From Ambrosia x helenae (lineage: Eukaryota; Streptophyta; Magnoliopsida; Asterales; Asteraceae), in the NCBI GenBank assembly GCA_030844895.1, contig CM061228.1:37200626-37264625 (forward strand): DNA of 64,000 nt. The letters run 5' to 3'. The translations under genes were made by a program, and so were the position numbers. Each line of letters starts with the position of its first letter. Position 1 is the stretch's first letter. Positions 11,681 through 23,737 of this stretch are shown here, in pieces. The notes beneath the pieces were generated by a model, which was not told the DNA's origin, ran no database searches, and saw only the letters and a program-made list of their open reading frames with translations.

Positions 11681-12699
11681 TGATGAAACTGTTTTTTTTA
11701 TAGACTTTGAATTTATGTTTCTAAAGATTATGAACTAGACTTTTATGGTTGCTTAGGTTTATGAACTAGACACGTCTTATGCAGTATTTAATGATTTTTG
11801 GTTTTTAATTTGATGTGTAGAATTACATGATTTTAAGTTTATAGTTAGATTTGATATATGTGTTGGTGTTAATTTTATTTGAAGTTTGTTTATTGGTTTT
11901 GTGGAGCTAGGCATGTAGAGATACCCCCTAGGTCTTGAAATCAATCTAGTTCGTCAACTTAGGTTAGCGTGCTAGTATTTGGAGTTGGAGTACGACACAA
12001 GTATAACAAACTAATATAATAAATTAAGTAAAATGTGCAGTCCATTCTTGAGGGTGAGAAATCGAACTCGAGATTGCTAGGTAACTAACTAGGCATTGTT
12101 CGGTAGTTGACAAGCGCTAGGGCGGGAGTCGCTACTTGTCCATGTTTAGAGTTTTCCTAGGTTTTCTTCAGTAGAGTTTAAGTCTGCTTCATAGTTTGAG
12201 GGTTTTAATCCAGGAGAGGTTTTAATCTGATTTCTGTGGGATTTTGGTACGCTAGGGCGATCCGGATCCATCTTAGCGTTTCTACACTTGTCCTGCCTTG
12301 AGTCTAGTGAGCTATCCTTGACAGGAGGTTTATTAGATAAGAATAGGGTCTCAAGTTAATTACCAGATTCAGGATTTATTGCTAGTGTCTAGGGATTTTA
12401 CCTAAGTAACCATCCTTCTTCCTATCTGATTTCTCCAAGCTCCTAGGTTCGTATAAGCAGTTGAGGTTATTTTGTTTATATTTAGTTCCTTCTAAGTTTA
12501 TAATTAGTAGTTTAAAATACCCCCCATTTAAGTATATATTTATTTATGCTAGTATTTGGTAGAGGTTGTGATCTAGAGTTGCATTCGCGTCTTTGGGTTC
12601 GATACTCGGTCTTATCTGTTTACTGCTTTGCGACTGGTACACTTGCCGTGCGTGTGTAGTTTTAAGGTGAGTCGTTTTAATTAAAGCTTGTGTTATTTT
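11681..12699 (+). repeat. inverted LTR arm, inner part
   Basis: Reverse complement of 16397-17415. Near 12700 it joins the normal-direction remainder of the LTR at ATTTTTATTTATTAATTA, a sequence shared by both sides, consistent with a microhomology breakpoint. The first 25-30 bases of the LTR are missing from the arm. Confidence 0.85.
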
Positions 12700-13039
12700 T
12701 ATTTATTAATTATTATTATTATTATTATTATTCCGTTCTCTTAACTCGGGTGTTCTTGGCTCGACCAAAGTTCGTCATTTATACTCCAACGTCCATGACC
12801 ACCTGCCCTCATGTGTTCGTGTCTCAATCAAAATTCTTTCTTTTTTTAGCTTATTCTCCATGAACACCTATAAAATAATAAAAACGAGTAATAAGAGTAC
12901 CAAAAATTAATAAAAACTATACAATGATAAAAATAAACAAACAAATGAATATCCGCCTAAAACTACTAAAAACTATATACAAAAGATTCAATTATGACTC
13001 AAAATACATAGGAGAATAGATGTGTTTTACGACACATCA
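12700..13039 (-). repeat. Athila-like 3' LTR, part in normal direction
   Basis: Direct match to about 17741-18108, including a (TTA)n run, the ACTCGGGTGTTCTTGGCTCG block and the terminal ACACATCA. Confidence 0.88.
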
Positions 13040-13056
13040 AACATCCCCACACTTAA
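13040..13056 (-). other. polypurine tract next to 3' LTR
   Basis: The minus strand reads AAGTGTGGGGATGTT directly before the LTR start TGATGTGTCG. This is the expected plus-strand primer. Similar GTGTGGGG motifs recur at 13984-13995 and 14864-14877. Confidence 0.65.
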
Positions 13057-14877
13057 CTCTTTTTCGTCCCTGAAAAAGAATTATGCAATGGAATCACAAT
13101 CAAATAATCTGGCCTCAAAATATAGGTTACTTTAATTTTAAAAGTCTAATCACGTGCCAACTGCGATTGTAGGTATACTTGTCCTCTTAAACCCAACCGC
13201 CGGTTTCTAAGCCCCTTATCATGTTAGTTTATCTTTAGGTTCATTTAGTCTACCTAGGGTCTCACACTAAAGAAGCCACAATTTCACCTAATCCCGCCTC
13301 AAGCTTATGAAACAAAAGGAACAACCAATTGATTATTCCTAACTGTTTTATGTAGAAAACCGAAAGAATTTAAAATCATTTGTTGTTTTTTTTTTTCATC
13401 TCAGCATACTTAACTCAGAGGGTGTAACCAATCCAAGTCGCTATCCCAGTGGCCAGGCACCTTAAGCTTCAGCATTTTCGCTTTGATGTCTAATTAATTC
13501 ATGAGCTTTTTTTTAGATATTTATTTTCAGACAATCCTAGAGGGAGTCGAGTCCGGAGTCACTATCCCTAGAAACGACACCATTGGCCTTGCCCTTATTT
13601 TATATCCAGCTCTTTTTTCTTCAACTTTTGATTAGAAATTCTAACGGTTTTAAACTTATAATGGTATTCCTTATACTATTATTGGCGGTTTCAGCTTCCC
13701 CATTTTTTCCTAGAAGAGAACCCACAAGGTATCCTAATATATTTAGGTGTATTAGCTCAAAGGAAACTTTTCTACCGGCTGGGCCTACCAACATATCCCA
13801 AATCAACACGCTTTCGATTATTTATTCTTCTAATACATATAATATTTGAAAATCAGACACTTGATTTTATCTATCATTTCCCATATTTTATAATGCAAAC
13901 TTCAAAATCAGGGACATTTTTTTTTCATTTTTCATTTTTTTTTTTGACTCAAACGACTTTATATACAAACTAAACGACAGTTTCCCATCCCCACACTTTA
14001 ACTCTACATTGCCCTCAATGTAGGAATAGAAAATGACACAAAACAAAAATAAATTCCGAATACAAAAATAAAGAGACGAGGGCAAATTGGAAAGGACTTA
14101 GCTGGTTATTTATTTATTTATTTTTGCGTAAGCTCCAAAAACTGTAGTCCAATCCAGCTCGATCGTATAGCATTTCATTCGCGATCGGCTCTAACACACT
14201 GGTGAACTCTGGGCTTACCTTGACAAATGATAAACAGCTCTGGAATCACCCGAATGGAGATTGAGTACGAGTGGTGCAATCCAAACCTGCGCAAAACGAA
14301 ACAAACAAAACCGAGCATAATTTCGAACAACACAAAAATAAAAAGACTCAAACTACTAACTTAGACTCATAATATAACAACAAAAAAGAAGACGTACCTG
14401 CTTGGCAAAATGACGGTGAATGGTGGTAGAACCAAATGGGTAGAGAAAAAAAATCTGGTTCTCGCTCAACGTGAAGGACACTGGTGATCACAACACGCGT
14501 TGCAAGCGAAAAAAATATATATAACTTTCCGGGGTAATAGCTGGTCGCATGAGGCGAACAGGTCAGCCCAGACTCCTCTCGTTACGTGAAAAGTCTTTTT
14601 TTTTTTCAGAGAAAGTTAATTAATTTTTTTTAAGAAAAATTCTCTTATTACCCAAACCTTTACCAAAACTCCCACTCATAAAATATATATAAAGATAATA
14701 CAGGGGATCCGCTCATGATGAAATTTCCTCTACCTAAGCAAACACGCAAACCTGCAAAAAGGCTCAAAGACACTACCGAAGGACGGACCACAAATAAAAA
14801 AAATGAAAAGCTAGAAAAAAAATAAATAGGTATAAATATAAATTTACAAACTCTACAGAGCCTCCCCACACTTAAAC
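13057..14877. other. noncoding internal region of Athila-like element
   Basis: No frame with domain content. Short frames here are AT-rich and unsupported. It contains two extra PPT-like motifs on the minus strand (13984-13995, and 14864-14877 just after the ORF stop). Confidence 0.6.
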
Positions 14878-16221
14878 TTAATCAGGAGGCTTCTCTTTTA
14901 TCTGGACCCGATCCAACCCGTTTAATTCCACCCGGTCCATATTATTTAGCAAAATTACATTAGTGGAATTGAAAAATATTTTATTAAATTTAAATGGGTC
15001 GGGCCACCAATATTTAAATTTACCTAGACCAAACCTGATTCTTGGCATGTAATGAGGGGACTTGTCGTCTCTGCAACTCCTGACCCTCACCCTGTGTCGG
15101 TCCAGGTGCCTATTCGCCTTCTCCCGTGGTGGTGGCCATGGTGGTGGCACTAGTAGCAGTGTAATATCCAATGCCTGCACGGGCCGGCTATGGTGTTCTT
15201 CTTCTTCCACCACTGCTTCTTTCTCATCTTCCTTGTTTGGTGACACTTGGTCAAAAGCTTTGTCCACTTCTGGAGCTGACAAATCAACTAACTCGTCACC
15301 AAACTCTGCTTCCCCATCAGCTGCTTCTTCAAGCAGGTCAGTGGTGTCTTCTTCTTCCACCACTTCTTCCTCAAACAGCCAGCCTGTGGATTCTGAAAAA
15401 TCCATATCTTCCTCAGCCTCCCTCCAGACATCTGCCCCCCAAGGATATGCTGCTGAACTAGAGATCTGGCAAGGCTGCTCATCCGGCTGAACCAAAGGTG
15501 GGACTAAGGCGTCCATTATGGTCTCTGGCTCTAACCCTGAATCCTGCAAAATATCATCCTCACAAGACAAGTGTAAAGAATCATATGGGTCAGTTAAATC
15601 ATGCACAGAATCAGATGAGTAAGGACAAACAGTTTCAGCAACGGGCCTAATATAATCAGGTAATGTAAGTGTTACCATCTCGTCTGGATCATCATATGTG
15701 AAATAAACCTGCTGAACTGGAGGTGGGACTTCAACGTCCATTATGGTCTTCAGTTCATCCACCTGAGCCTGTAGCCTTTCAAGTGCCGCATCTTGTTCCC
15801 TCAAGTAGTCGGTGTGCTCGGATAGCAAAGAATGCATATCCTCGAGCATGAGCTGTTGATTAGCAAGGAAGGTGTCACGATTAGCAAGAAAGGCGGCAAA
15901 GTCGGGCCTAGTGTGAGACGAGACATCCCGATAATCAGGGTGTGGATACAAATGTTGGCTAGGTGGATACTCTGACGAGCTACCACCATGCCTTTCCGCA
16001 TACATCTCAGCTTGTAGATGATGAGGCCGACTTTTTATTCTATCTAGTGACTCAGATGTTGCAGGGTTAAACCACCGGTTAGCCTATGAGTATGAAGGCT
16101 GGTATGACTGATATGGCCGCGGCTGCAAATACTCGTTAAAATAATAATCCGTGGAATACCCCGATGAATATGAATGAGGGCATCTTATGGTAAAATGGGG
16201 TCCTTCGCAGATCTCGAACAT
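14878..16221 (-). pseudogene. gag-derived CCHC/acidic ORF of non-autonomous element
   Basis: Reading from an ATG at 16221 the frame begins MFEICEGPHFTIRCP, a CCHC zinc knuckle of the Athila/Tat gag type. A TAG at 16084-16086 interrupts codon 46, and the frame then runs open for 375 codons from the ATG at 16005. That part has a tyrosine- and serine-rich start, a predicted coiled-coil stretch (residues about 40-90, with repeated leucines around EQDAALERLQAQVDELKTIM), a long acidic glutamate-rich middle and a basic tail. The capsid half of gag is absent. It is the only ORF of the element. RNA binding is an inference from the knuckle, and the acidic part has no family I recognise. Confidence 0.6.
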
Positions 16222-16345
16222 GATAAAAAAAATTATATATTACGAATAAAGAAAATAATAAGAAATAAAAAAAATAAAAGTAAAAATTATTCACAAAATA
16301 GTAGACCAGAAACGGATCTGATAATTCTCAAGAGTGCCAATTGCG

Positions 16346-16363
16346 TCCCCGGCAACGGCGCCA
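16346..16363 (-). other. primer binding site, tRNA-Asp type
   Basis: The minus strand reads TGGCGCCGTTGCCGGGGA, complementary to the 3' end of plant tRNA-Asp. It sits a few bases from the right LTR and fixes the element's orientation. Confidence 0.85.
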
Positions 16364-16368
16364 AAAAC

Positions 16369-17750
16369 TGGATGTGTGTAAATGTATATATATAAAAATA
16401 ACACAAGCTTTAATTAAAACGACTCACCTTAAAACTACACACGCACGGCAAGTGTACCGGTCGCAAAGCAGTAAACAGATAAGACCGAGTATCGAACCCA
16501 AAGACGCAAATGCAACTCTAGATCACAACCTCTACCGAATACTAGCCTAAATAAATATATACTTAAATGGGGGGTATTTTAAACTACTAATTATAAACTT
16601 AGAAGGAACTAAATATAAACAAAATAACCTCAACTGCTTATACGAACTAGGAGCTTGGAGAAATCAGATAGGAAGAAGGCTGGTTACTTAGGTAAAATCC
16701 CTAGACACTAGCAATAAATCCTGAATTGGTAATTAACTTGAGACCCTATTCTTATCTAATAAACCTCCTGTCAAGGATAGCTCACTAGACTCAAGGCGGG
16801 ACAAGTGTAGAAATGCTAAGATGGATCCGGATCGCCCTAGCGTACCAAAATCCCACAGAAATCAGATTAAAACCTCTCCTGGATTAAAACCCTCAAACTA
16901 TGAAGCAGACTTAAACTCTACTGAAGAAAACCTAGGAAAACTCTAAACATGGACAAGTAGCGACTCCCGCCCTAGCGCTTGTCAACTACCGAACAATGCC
17001 TAGTTAGTTACCTAGCAATCTCGAGTTCGATTTCTCACCCTCAAGAATGGACTGCACGTTTTAGTTAATTTATTATATTAGTTTGTTATACTTGTGTCGT
17101 ACTCCAACTCCAAATACTAGCACGCTAACCTAAGTTGACGAACTAGATTGATTTCAAGACCTAGGGGGGTATCTCTACATGCCTAGCTCCACAAAACCAA
17201 TAAACAAACTTCAAATAAAATTAACACCAACACACATATATGAAATCCAACAATAAACTTAAAATCATGTAATTCTACACATCAAATTAAAAACCAAAAA
17301 TCATTAAATACTGCATAAGACGTGTCTAGTTCATAAACCTAAGCAACCATAAAAGTCTAGTTCATAATCTTTAGAAACATAAATTCAAAGTCTATAAAAA
17401 AAACAGTTTCATCATGTCTCTAAATAATTAAAACGAATAAATAAACTAAACCAAACCCGAAGTTCCTTGAATATTAATCTTTAACGTGCCCGGGACCTTC
17501 TCCCCTCCAAAGCTATTATGGTCGATCTTCTTGTCGAAGTCGAATGTCGCTGTTCGACTATGTTCCTTGGAAAATAATATTCCTCTCCACCTCCAAATTA
17601 ATTCGTCAAAACATATATATCTTTCACATATTGCACCGCCTTTTTCAATTTTGTATTTAGGTTTAACTTGGGCCGTGGCCCAAGTAATATCCCTTTTATT
17701 TTTTTAAGCTTTTGTTGGGCAAAGTCACGTTTACGTTTTTTTATTTATTA

Positions 17751-17802
<52 letters not shown>

Positions 17803-18108
17803 CGTGCTCTTAACTCGGGTTTTCTTGGCTCGACCAAAAGTTCGTCATTTATACTCCAACGTCCATGACCACCTGCCCTCAAGTGTTCGTGTCTCAATTA
17901 AAATTCTTTCTTTTTTTAGCTCATTCTCCACGAACACCTATAAAATAATAAAAATGAGTAATAAGAGTACCAAAAACTAATAAAAACTATACAATGATAA
18001 AAATAGACAAACAAATGAATACACGCCTAAAACTACTAAAAACTATATACAAAAGACTCAATTATGACTCAAAATACATAGGAGAATAGATGTTTTTACG
18101 ACACATCA
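16369..18108 (-). repeat. Athila-like 5' LTR
   Basis: On the minus strand it starts TGATGTGTCG at 18108 and ends near 16369-16373. A (TTA)n run lies at 17750-17800. It is the intact reference for the inverted left LTR. Confidence 0.85.
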
Positions 18109-18985
18109 AGGGCTTGACTTGATTAAAAAAAGATTAGTATAGGTAGGGAGTCGACGGTTTGGGAAGGAACAAGGAAGGGTAAAATGTTAACCGTGTTTAG
18201 CTAGGAAATCTTTTATGGATCTTGGGGTTTAAGAGATCTTACCATCTTTGGTAAGTCATCACAACTATCTAGGAGATCTTATCAAGTGGTTAGTCATGTG
18301 ATCTTACATAAACATTCTAGTGTCTTGTGATTAAGGGGCAAAACAAGATGAGACAAGGGGTGTGTTTATGTGTGTGTGTGTGGGGGGGGGGGGGTTGCGG
18401 CAGAAAATAAAAGGAAAGGGGGGGAGGAGGATGTTGTTTGAGGTAAGTAATCTCCTATGGTATAGAGTGATTGAGAAATCTTACCATTTTTGTTAAGAAC
18501 CATGATTATGTTGGCAAGATATTAAGCATGAATGATTAATACGTTGATTAAACAAAGCTTAGGTCAATGGCTAACTAAACAATCCATATGAATGACTAAT
18601 CAAGTGCATCTAGGATTTAGTGTTTGAAAACAAAAAGAATAATGTATGAGGAAGGGGTAGCGACGGTTTAAAGCTTCCAAGGTGGGATTACTTGTGTTAA
18701 TTTGGAAATGTAATCTGTATGGATCAAGGTGTTTAAGGAATCTATCCATAATTGCCTACTAATCACATCATGTGTATGTCTTGTGGGGGACAATAGTTGA
18801 CTAAACATAGGATCAAGGTGGGATTATGTGAAAGATGTGATAATACAATCTAGGATCTTCTTGTGTAATGTGATGGATGAACAAAATGGATGTTGGTGGT
18901 GTTGTGCTTGGGGCCGAAAAAAAAAAAAAGAAAGAAAGAAAAGAATTAGAAGGTGATATGGTGGTAGTTATATAAGGTTATATAA
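18109..18985 (-). mobile_element. LTR-like repeat copy A, right part
   Basis: Continues copy A after the target duplication AGGGC and matches about 23980-24833. Similarity stops near 18985. Confidence 0.65.
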
Positions 18986-19651
18986 GCCACCAGATAACAC
19001 TGACACTCATTAACTCATAGGTGAGCCACTCAATATATGGGTAGTACTACTTGGGGAAACCCCCACACAAAGTGGACTCGGGACTAGGGAACCGAGAAAC
19101 CCTCCACTAAGGTCCACGGGGCCATTGTGACATGTATTTTGCCAGGGTCTATAATGGCAGTAGATAGATCCATGTTAGGGTTGAGGTGTCACTTGTACAT
19201 CACTGTGTGTAAACTTGTTTTATGAAATGATAAACTGTTTTGGATCCACTTAAATACCTACACGGACTCACCAGCATATTTGCTGACCCAAACTCTTTTA
19301 AGGATGTGTTCAGGTACTGCAGACGGATGGATGGCAATGCGAGGTATATGCTTGTTAGTTGCGGACTAGAGGTTATGTTGATAGAAGACTAGGATTATAA
19401 GTGTTGCGGACTAGAGTATTAGAGATAAGCGCTGGTAGAAGTATGGAACGACTAGTGGATTACATTCCTCAACTGTTTCGACGACCGCCGCGATTCGTCC
19501 CTGCATAGACTCTAGGATAATTATATATTGAATTTATATTATTTTGAAACTAGAAATTGTAAGAATATTTATTTTAGTCGTCGGTTGCTTCCATTGTGGA
19601 AGTTTGGCATCAATCTGTATTTTCATCCAGGCCCCCCTGGTCGGGTTGTTA
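18986..19651 (+). mobile_element. 3' part of a gypsy LTR, plus orientation
   Basis: Ends GGGTTGTTACA at 19651. It has the same order as the 3' part of the LTR at 38912-41420: a CTCACCAGCATATTTGCTGACCC-like block, then a TTCAGGT site. The 5' part is missing. No target duplication is recognised. Confidence 0.45.
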
Positions 19652-20383
19652 CAGTTTACCATACTGCGAATCTTAGAGGAGAGTCCCCAAATGTACCTTT
19701 CAACCCTTTTGTACTCCGGAGTGACCATGTGGGGTACCAAACAAGACAACTCATGAAAGCGAGTAGTGTAGGCGGTGATCTCGCTCCAGTCATAGTCAGA
19801 TTCCAAAACTCGACTCAAGCTTCTGAAGTTCACTTTGAGGGCAATACTTCTCCATCAACATAGACTTCAAATCATTCCACGAGAGACCACAAGCATCATC
19901 TCTACCCAGAGTCTGAACTTGTAGGTTCCACCAAGTCAACGCCTCATCTGGAAGATGCAGCTAGCATACTTGACCTTCTGATCCTCAGCACATCTACTGA
20001 TATACAAGATGATTCCATCTTCTCAATCCAACGACAAATACCGATTGCTCCTTTAGACCCACAGAAACTCCATGGTTTACAAGCCATGAAAGTCTTGTAG
20101 GAACAGCCATGTGCCGTGTTTTTCCACTTCTGTGTCATAGATAATCAGAAATCATCAATAACAGTGGTGATTACAAGGCCATAGGAAGTACAACAATTCG
20201 GTATTTTACCATTGTCATTATCACTTGTCCTTCGCCGGCCATTTCCACCAGATCCACCACTGGAGTCTGCGCGGTTAGCGTCGTGCTGCGCAATGGCTTG
20301 GTAATCACGCGGGCTAGCTCTTCAGACGTGGTTGGGAATGTGCTTTCCTCGGTATTGCGGGTGTTGTTCTTTCGGGGCGGCAT
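19652..20383 (-). pseudogene. gypsy gag remnant
   Basis: Starts MPPRKNNTRNTEES at 20383. Later pieces, in shifted frames, read CSYKTFMACKPWSF with IGICRWIEKMES, then YTTRFHELSCLVPHMVTPEY with VERYIWGL, which are gypsy gag landmarks also seen at 37400-36900. Several stops and frameshifts; truncated at 19652 before zinc knuckle, protease and RT. Confidence 0.75.
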
Positions 20384-20809
20384 GACTTCTTTCTAATACA
20401 TTAGATATAAAAAGAATGAGACACGTATTTATCGATAATATTGTCAATCATGTGCGCCCGAATAAACAACCATGATATCCACAATGACCATAACATACAT
20501 AATCACACAACCATCGAATGTAATAGTAATCATACACAACCATACAACATGCAACATGAACAAGCAATAAACCAGAACATAAACAGATAACGGAAAACAA
20601 CCAGTTAACTATAATATTGTCATTTCATTGGCTTGTTTTTCGGAACATTGGTTTGTAATAGAAATACAAAATAAGTGGGGCACTAACGGCCAGTACAAGT
20701 CATATAATGAAATAACCCAAAAGATACTACTACTTTTTATGATAGATGGGAACCACAAACTACAACAACCATACTAAGCTACTGAAGAGGTGGGGGGGAA
20801 ATGTGGCAG
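20384..20809. other. noncoding leader between ORF and gag
   Basis: No supported frame. CA- and AT-rich; probably untranslated leader of the old gypsy element. Confidence 0.4.
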
Positions 20810-21727
20810 CTAGAGCAGCGACAACAACTCGCATCCCCTGATCCAGCTCGTCCAACCTATGCTTGAGAATGTCCACACGCCTCTACGCCTCAACTTTCCC
20901 ACGCTCAGTCTCGTACGTTCGTGCTCAGCCTCCTCCAATCGAGCTCGCAAACTGGTAAGGTGCTCAATGATGGCAGCCCTCGTATAACCCTCAGCATGCG
21001 CATCGACCTCCAACTCGTCCGCTTGATCACAGAGATCGTAGATCAAACCATCATGAGTACCCACCATGCCACGCACCAAGTGAAGAGTGTGGCGCATAAG
21101 TAAGGTACCAAGAGGACCATGGGCAGGAGGGTCAGCAGGAGGGCTGGGAGGTCTCAAAACCATGAGCAGAAATGTAGATGTCGTCGTCAGAATCCTCGTC
21201 GCTATAAGCCAAGTAGCCTACTACAGTAGGTAGGAAGGCCTGCTTGTAGGCCTGGGACCTCCTAAACAACATCTTCCGAGGGGGCTCAAAAGACTCAGCA
21301 GCATGACTCGGCTGGGCTGGCGCCACAGGCTCCACGGACTGGGGTCTGCGCACACGCTTCCTGGAAGTGCATACGATGCGTGTACTGCCAGTAATTAGAT
21401 GTCGAGGGCGGGAAGAAAACTCCGGCACACCGGCGGGCGGCGCCTCCTCCACGCGTGGGACCTCAGCTGGCAGCTCCACAACCATAGGGGTTGGGGTCAG
21501 CGGCATCCGTAGCGTCTCCCTAAGACTCACTGGCCGGGACGTTAGGCTCATCATCGAAATGATGGGATCCAGCTGCATGCCATCTCCTACAACATCCACA
21601 TCCTCATCCTCATCGGGCTCCAAATCAGCGAAGTAACCATCAACATCATCGTCACTAGACGTCTCAGGAATGTGAAGGAATCGTCCTCCAAATCCGAAAT
21701 AACAATCGGGTGGGTAGGGGTAGCCAT
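20810..21727 (-). pseudogene. extra acidic/coiled-coil ORF upstream of gag
   Basis: Begins MATPTHPIVISDLEDDSF, then after a frame change continues with a run of acidic residues (ETSSDDDVDGYFADLEPDED), a proline-rich segment, a basic stretch (TSRKRVRRP) and a second acidic patch (DEDSDDD). After another frame change it ends with a helical segment rich in leucine, arginine and glutamate (LTSLRARLEEAEHERTRL). It lies between the primer binding site and gag, where the two other gypsy elements here have only a short leader. No family recognised. Confidence 0.5.
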
Positions 21728-21940
21728 GATCCTGTCAAAATCCAAAAGTACACATATACACATAGAATAGCGTCAAGAACTCATGTGTTATACTCGCATG
21801 AATGCAATGTATAAAAAGGCATGGAACTTGGGTAGTGCATCGTGATGAAAACATTTTTCATGCAAGGAAAAACTTTTCGTTAGAAAAATTGTTGTAGTTA
21901 TAGTTTAGTTTTTAGAGAAAATTAGTTTGCTATAACCTTG

Positions 21941-21953
21941 AGCTCTGAAACCA
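21941..21953 (-). other. gypsy primer binding site, mutated
   Basis: TGGTTTCAGAGCT on the minus strand, one change from the initiator tRNA-Met type, three bases from the LTR start at 21957. Confidence 0.65.
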
Positions 21954-21956
21954 ATC

Positions 21957-23587
21957 TGTCACCTCTCGCCTAGGCGGGGAAACACGGGATGCAACCACGA
22001 AAGGTTTTCAAGCACAAGATTTGAGCAAACATTCCATTTTAATTAATAATAAAAGTAACAAACTTGTTCGACGAGTACAACCATCACAAAACATTGTCTA
22101 AAACCATATATAGGACCATAAGTTTTGAAAACACAAATAGTGATAATCGTGAATGAATGCCCAAACGAATCCCAAGTTCCATCCATAGGTTAGTTACCTG
22201 AAAAAAAATGCATAAAAACTTTGTCAACATAAAGTTGGTGAGTTCACAGGTTTTGAAATAAACGAAAATGTAAAGTTTAATGAAATCCATGAATGACCCA
22301 TCATTATCTAGCTAAGATCAATGATAATAAAACGATCATGAGTCCATAACCAAACCTTGATAGTGGTGCCTTGCACATCGCACAATAAAGGCAATGTATC
22401 ATCATAAAGAAATACAAGCACTCTTTTGTCATATGTATCCGGGTTAGTGCGACTAACCAAGAGTGGGGGTGTGAACCCAATAGATCTTTTCAAGCGTTTC
22501 TAGGCTAAATACATAGCTAATGGGTACGATAAACTAAATATACGAGGGCTTTATTGAGTACTCTAAACATATTGTCTCATTATACACGATCTGCTAGGAA
22601 TTCATTCTAAAACTAGTAAACAATGCATGTTTTCCCAAAATATAAAACAGTAGGAAAAGGGGCCGTGAAACTCACCTCAAATCCGTGTGTAGTCTAGCAA
22701 GAATGTATGTCCGACAACTAGGTATCCCGACTTACACGTCCTATATACATACATGGACACTTTAGATCTATCGAAAAGGTCCATGGTACTCGTGGTTCAC
22801 CCAATCTTTTGTGATGCATTAGTTTAGTTTCCTTAGTGACGTTTATGTTACTTGAAAATAGTAGTTTTAATAGGAAAAACCGATTTTCTATACCTGGTTC
22901 CTAACACATGTTATTATTAATGATAAAACATATACTTTTGTTTAAAACGAGTTATATTATTTATAATCTACACGTGACCTTTGTTATTCGTACACTCAAG
23001 CTCACATATATGTGTATCACATGTATACACGTGCACACACACACACACACATATATGTGTGTATTTCAACATATAACCATACGTATTTATGTCCATGAGA
23101 CTTACACTCATACATACATACCCATATATGTATGTACCTTGGTACAGCTATCTACTTCAACACTTATGTTTATGAGTATATTATACACATGCATACATAC
23201 TATATACACACGCACGTACATATATAAATACACACACATAGAATTTTACTTATACAAATACTCTTATTTAGGATATACAACCATTATAACTTAAGTTACT
23301 CATACATTTATACATATACACACGCACACAATTATATTTGAGGCAAAAACACACCTATGTATACATACTACACATAAGCATATACATACATACATACAAG
23401 GTAACATTCCTACATTTTCATATTACCATGTTTTAATTGATTACATACATGATTTTTAAGAGGATTAGTATCTTGGGTAAACGCTAGTGTATGAGGAATA
23501 ATAATAACATAGGAACAAAAGAAATAGGTGAAGGTTCATACCTCACTTGTGGCTTGGACTAAGGAAGCTTGGAACTAGAGAAGTGTT

Positions 23588-23634
<47 letters not shown>

Positions 23635-23706
23635 AACGTGAAGTAATGGGTGGTGTAAATGAAAAATGATCATCCAAGGCTTTATTTATAGAGGAAAAGA
23701 GGGAGG

Positions 23707-23737
<31 letters not shown>

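Larger units (their letters stand above)
3577..18108 (-). mobile_element. non-autonomous Athila/Tat-like gypsy element with nested copia
   Basis: The element is flanked by AGGGC at 3572-3576 and 18109-18113. The matching unoccupied site is seen in the repeat copy near 23975. The right end is a full LTR (about 16369-18108) preceded inside by a PBS complementary to tRNA-Asp (16346-16363), so the element reads on the minus strand. The left LTR (3577-13039) keeps its last 340 bases in the normal direction, but the rest is inverted and carries a copia insertion. The internal region, about 3.3 kb, encodes one gag-like ORF and no protease, RT, RNase H or integrase. It would have needed proteins from an autonomous relative. 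Confidence 0.8.

Noticed and set aside
15062..15490. 142-codon plus-strand frame rich in serine
   Set aside because: Antisense to the acidic gag-like ORF; serine runs come from GAA/GAG codons on the other strand.
19528..19863. 111-codon plus-strand frame
   Set aside because: Antisense to a degraded gag and overlaps an LTR end; no coding support.
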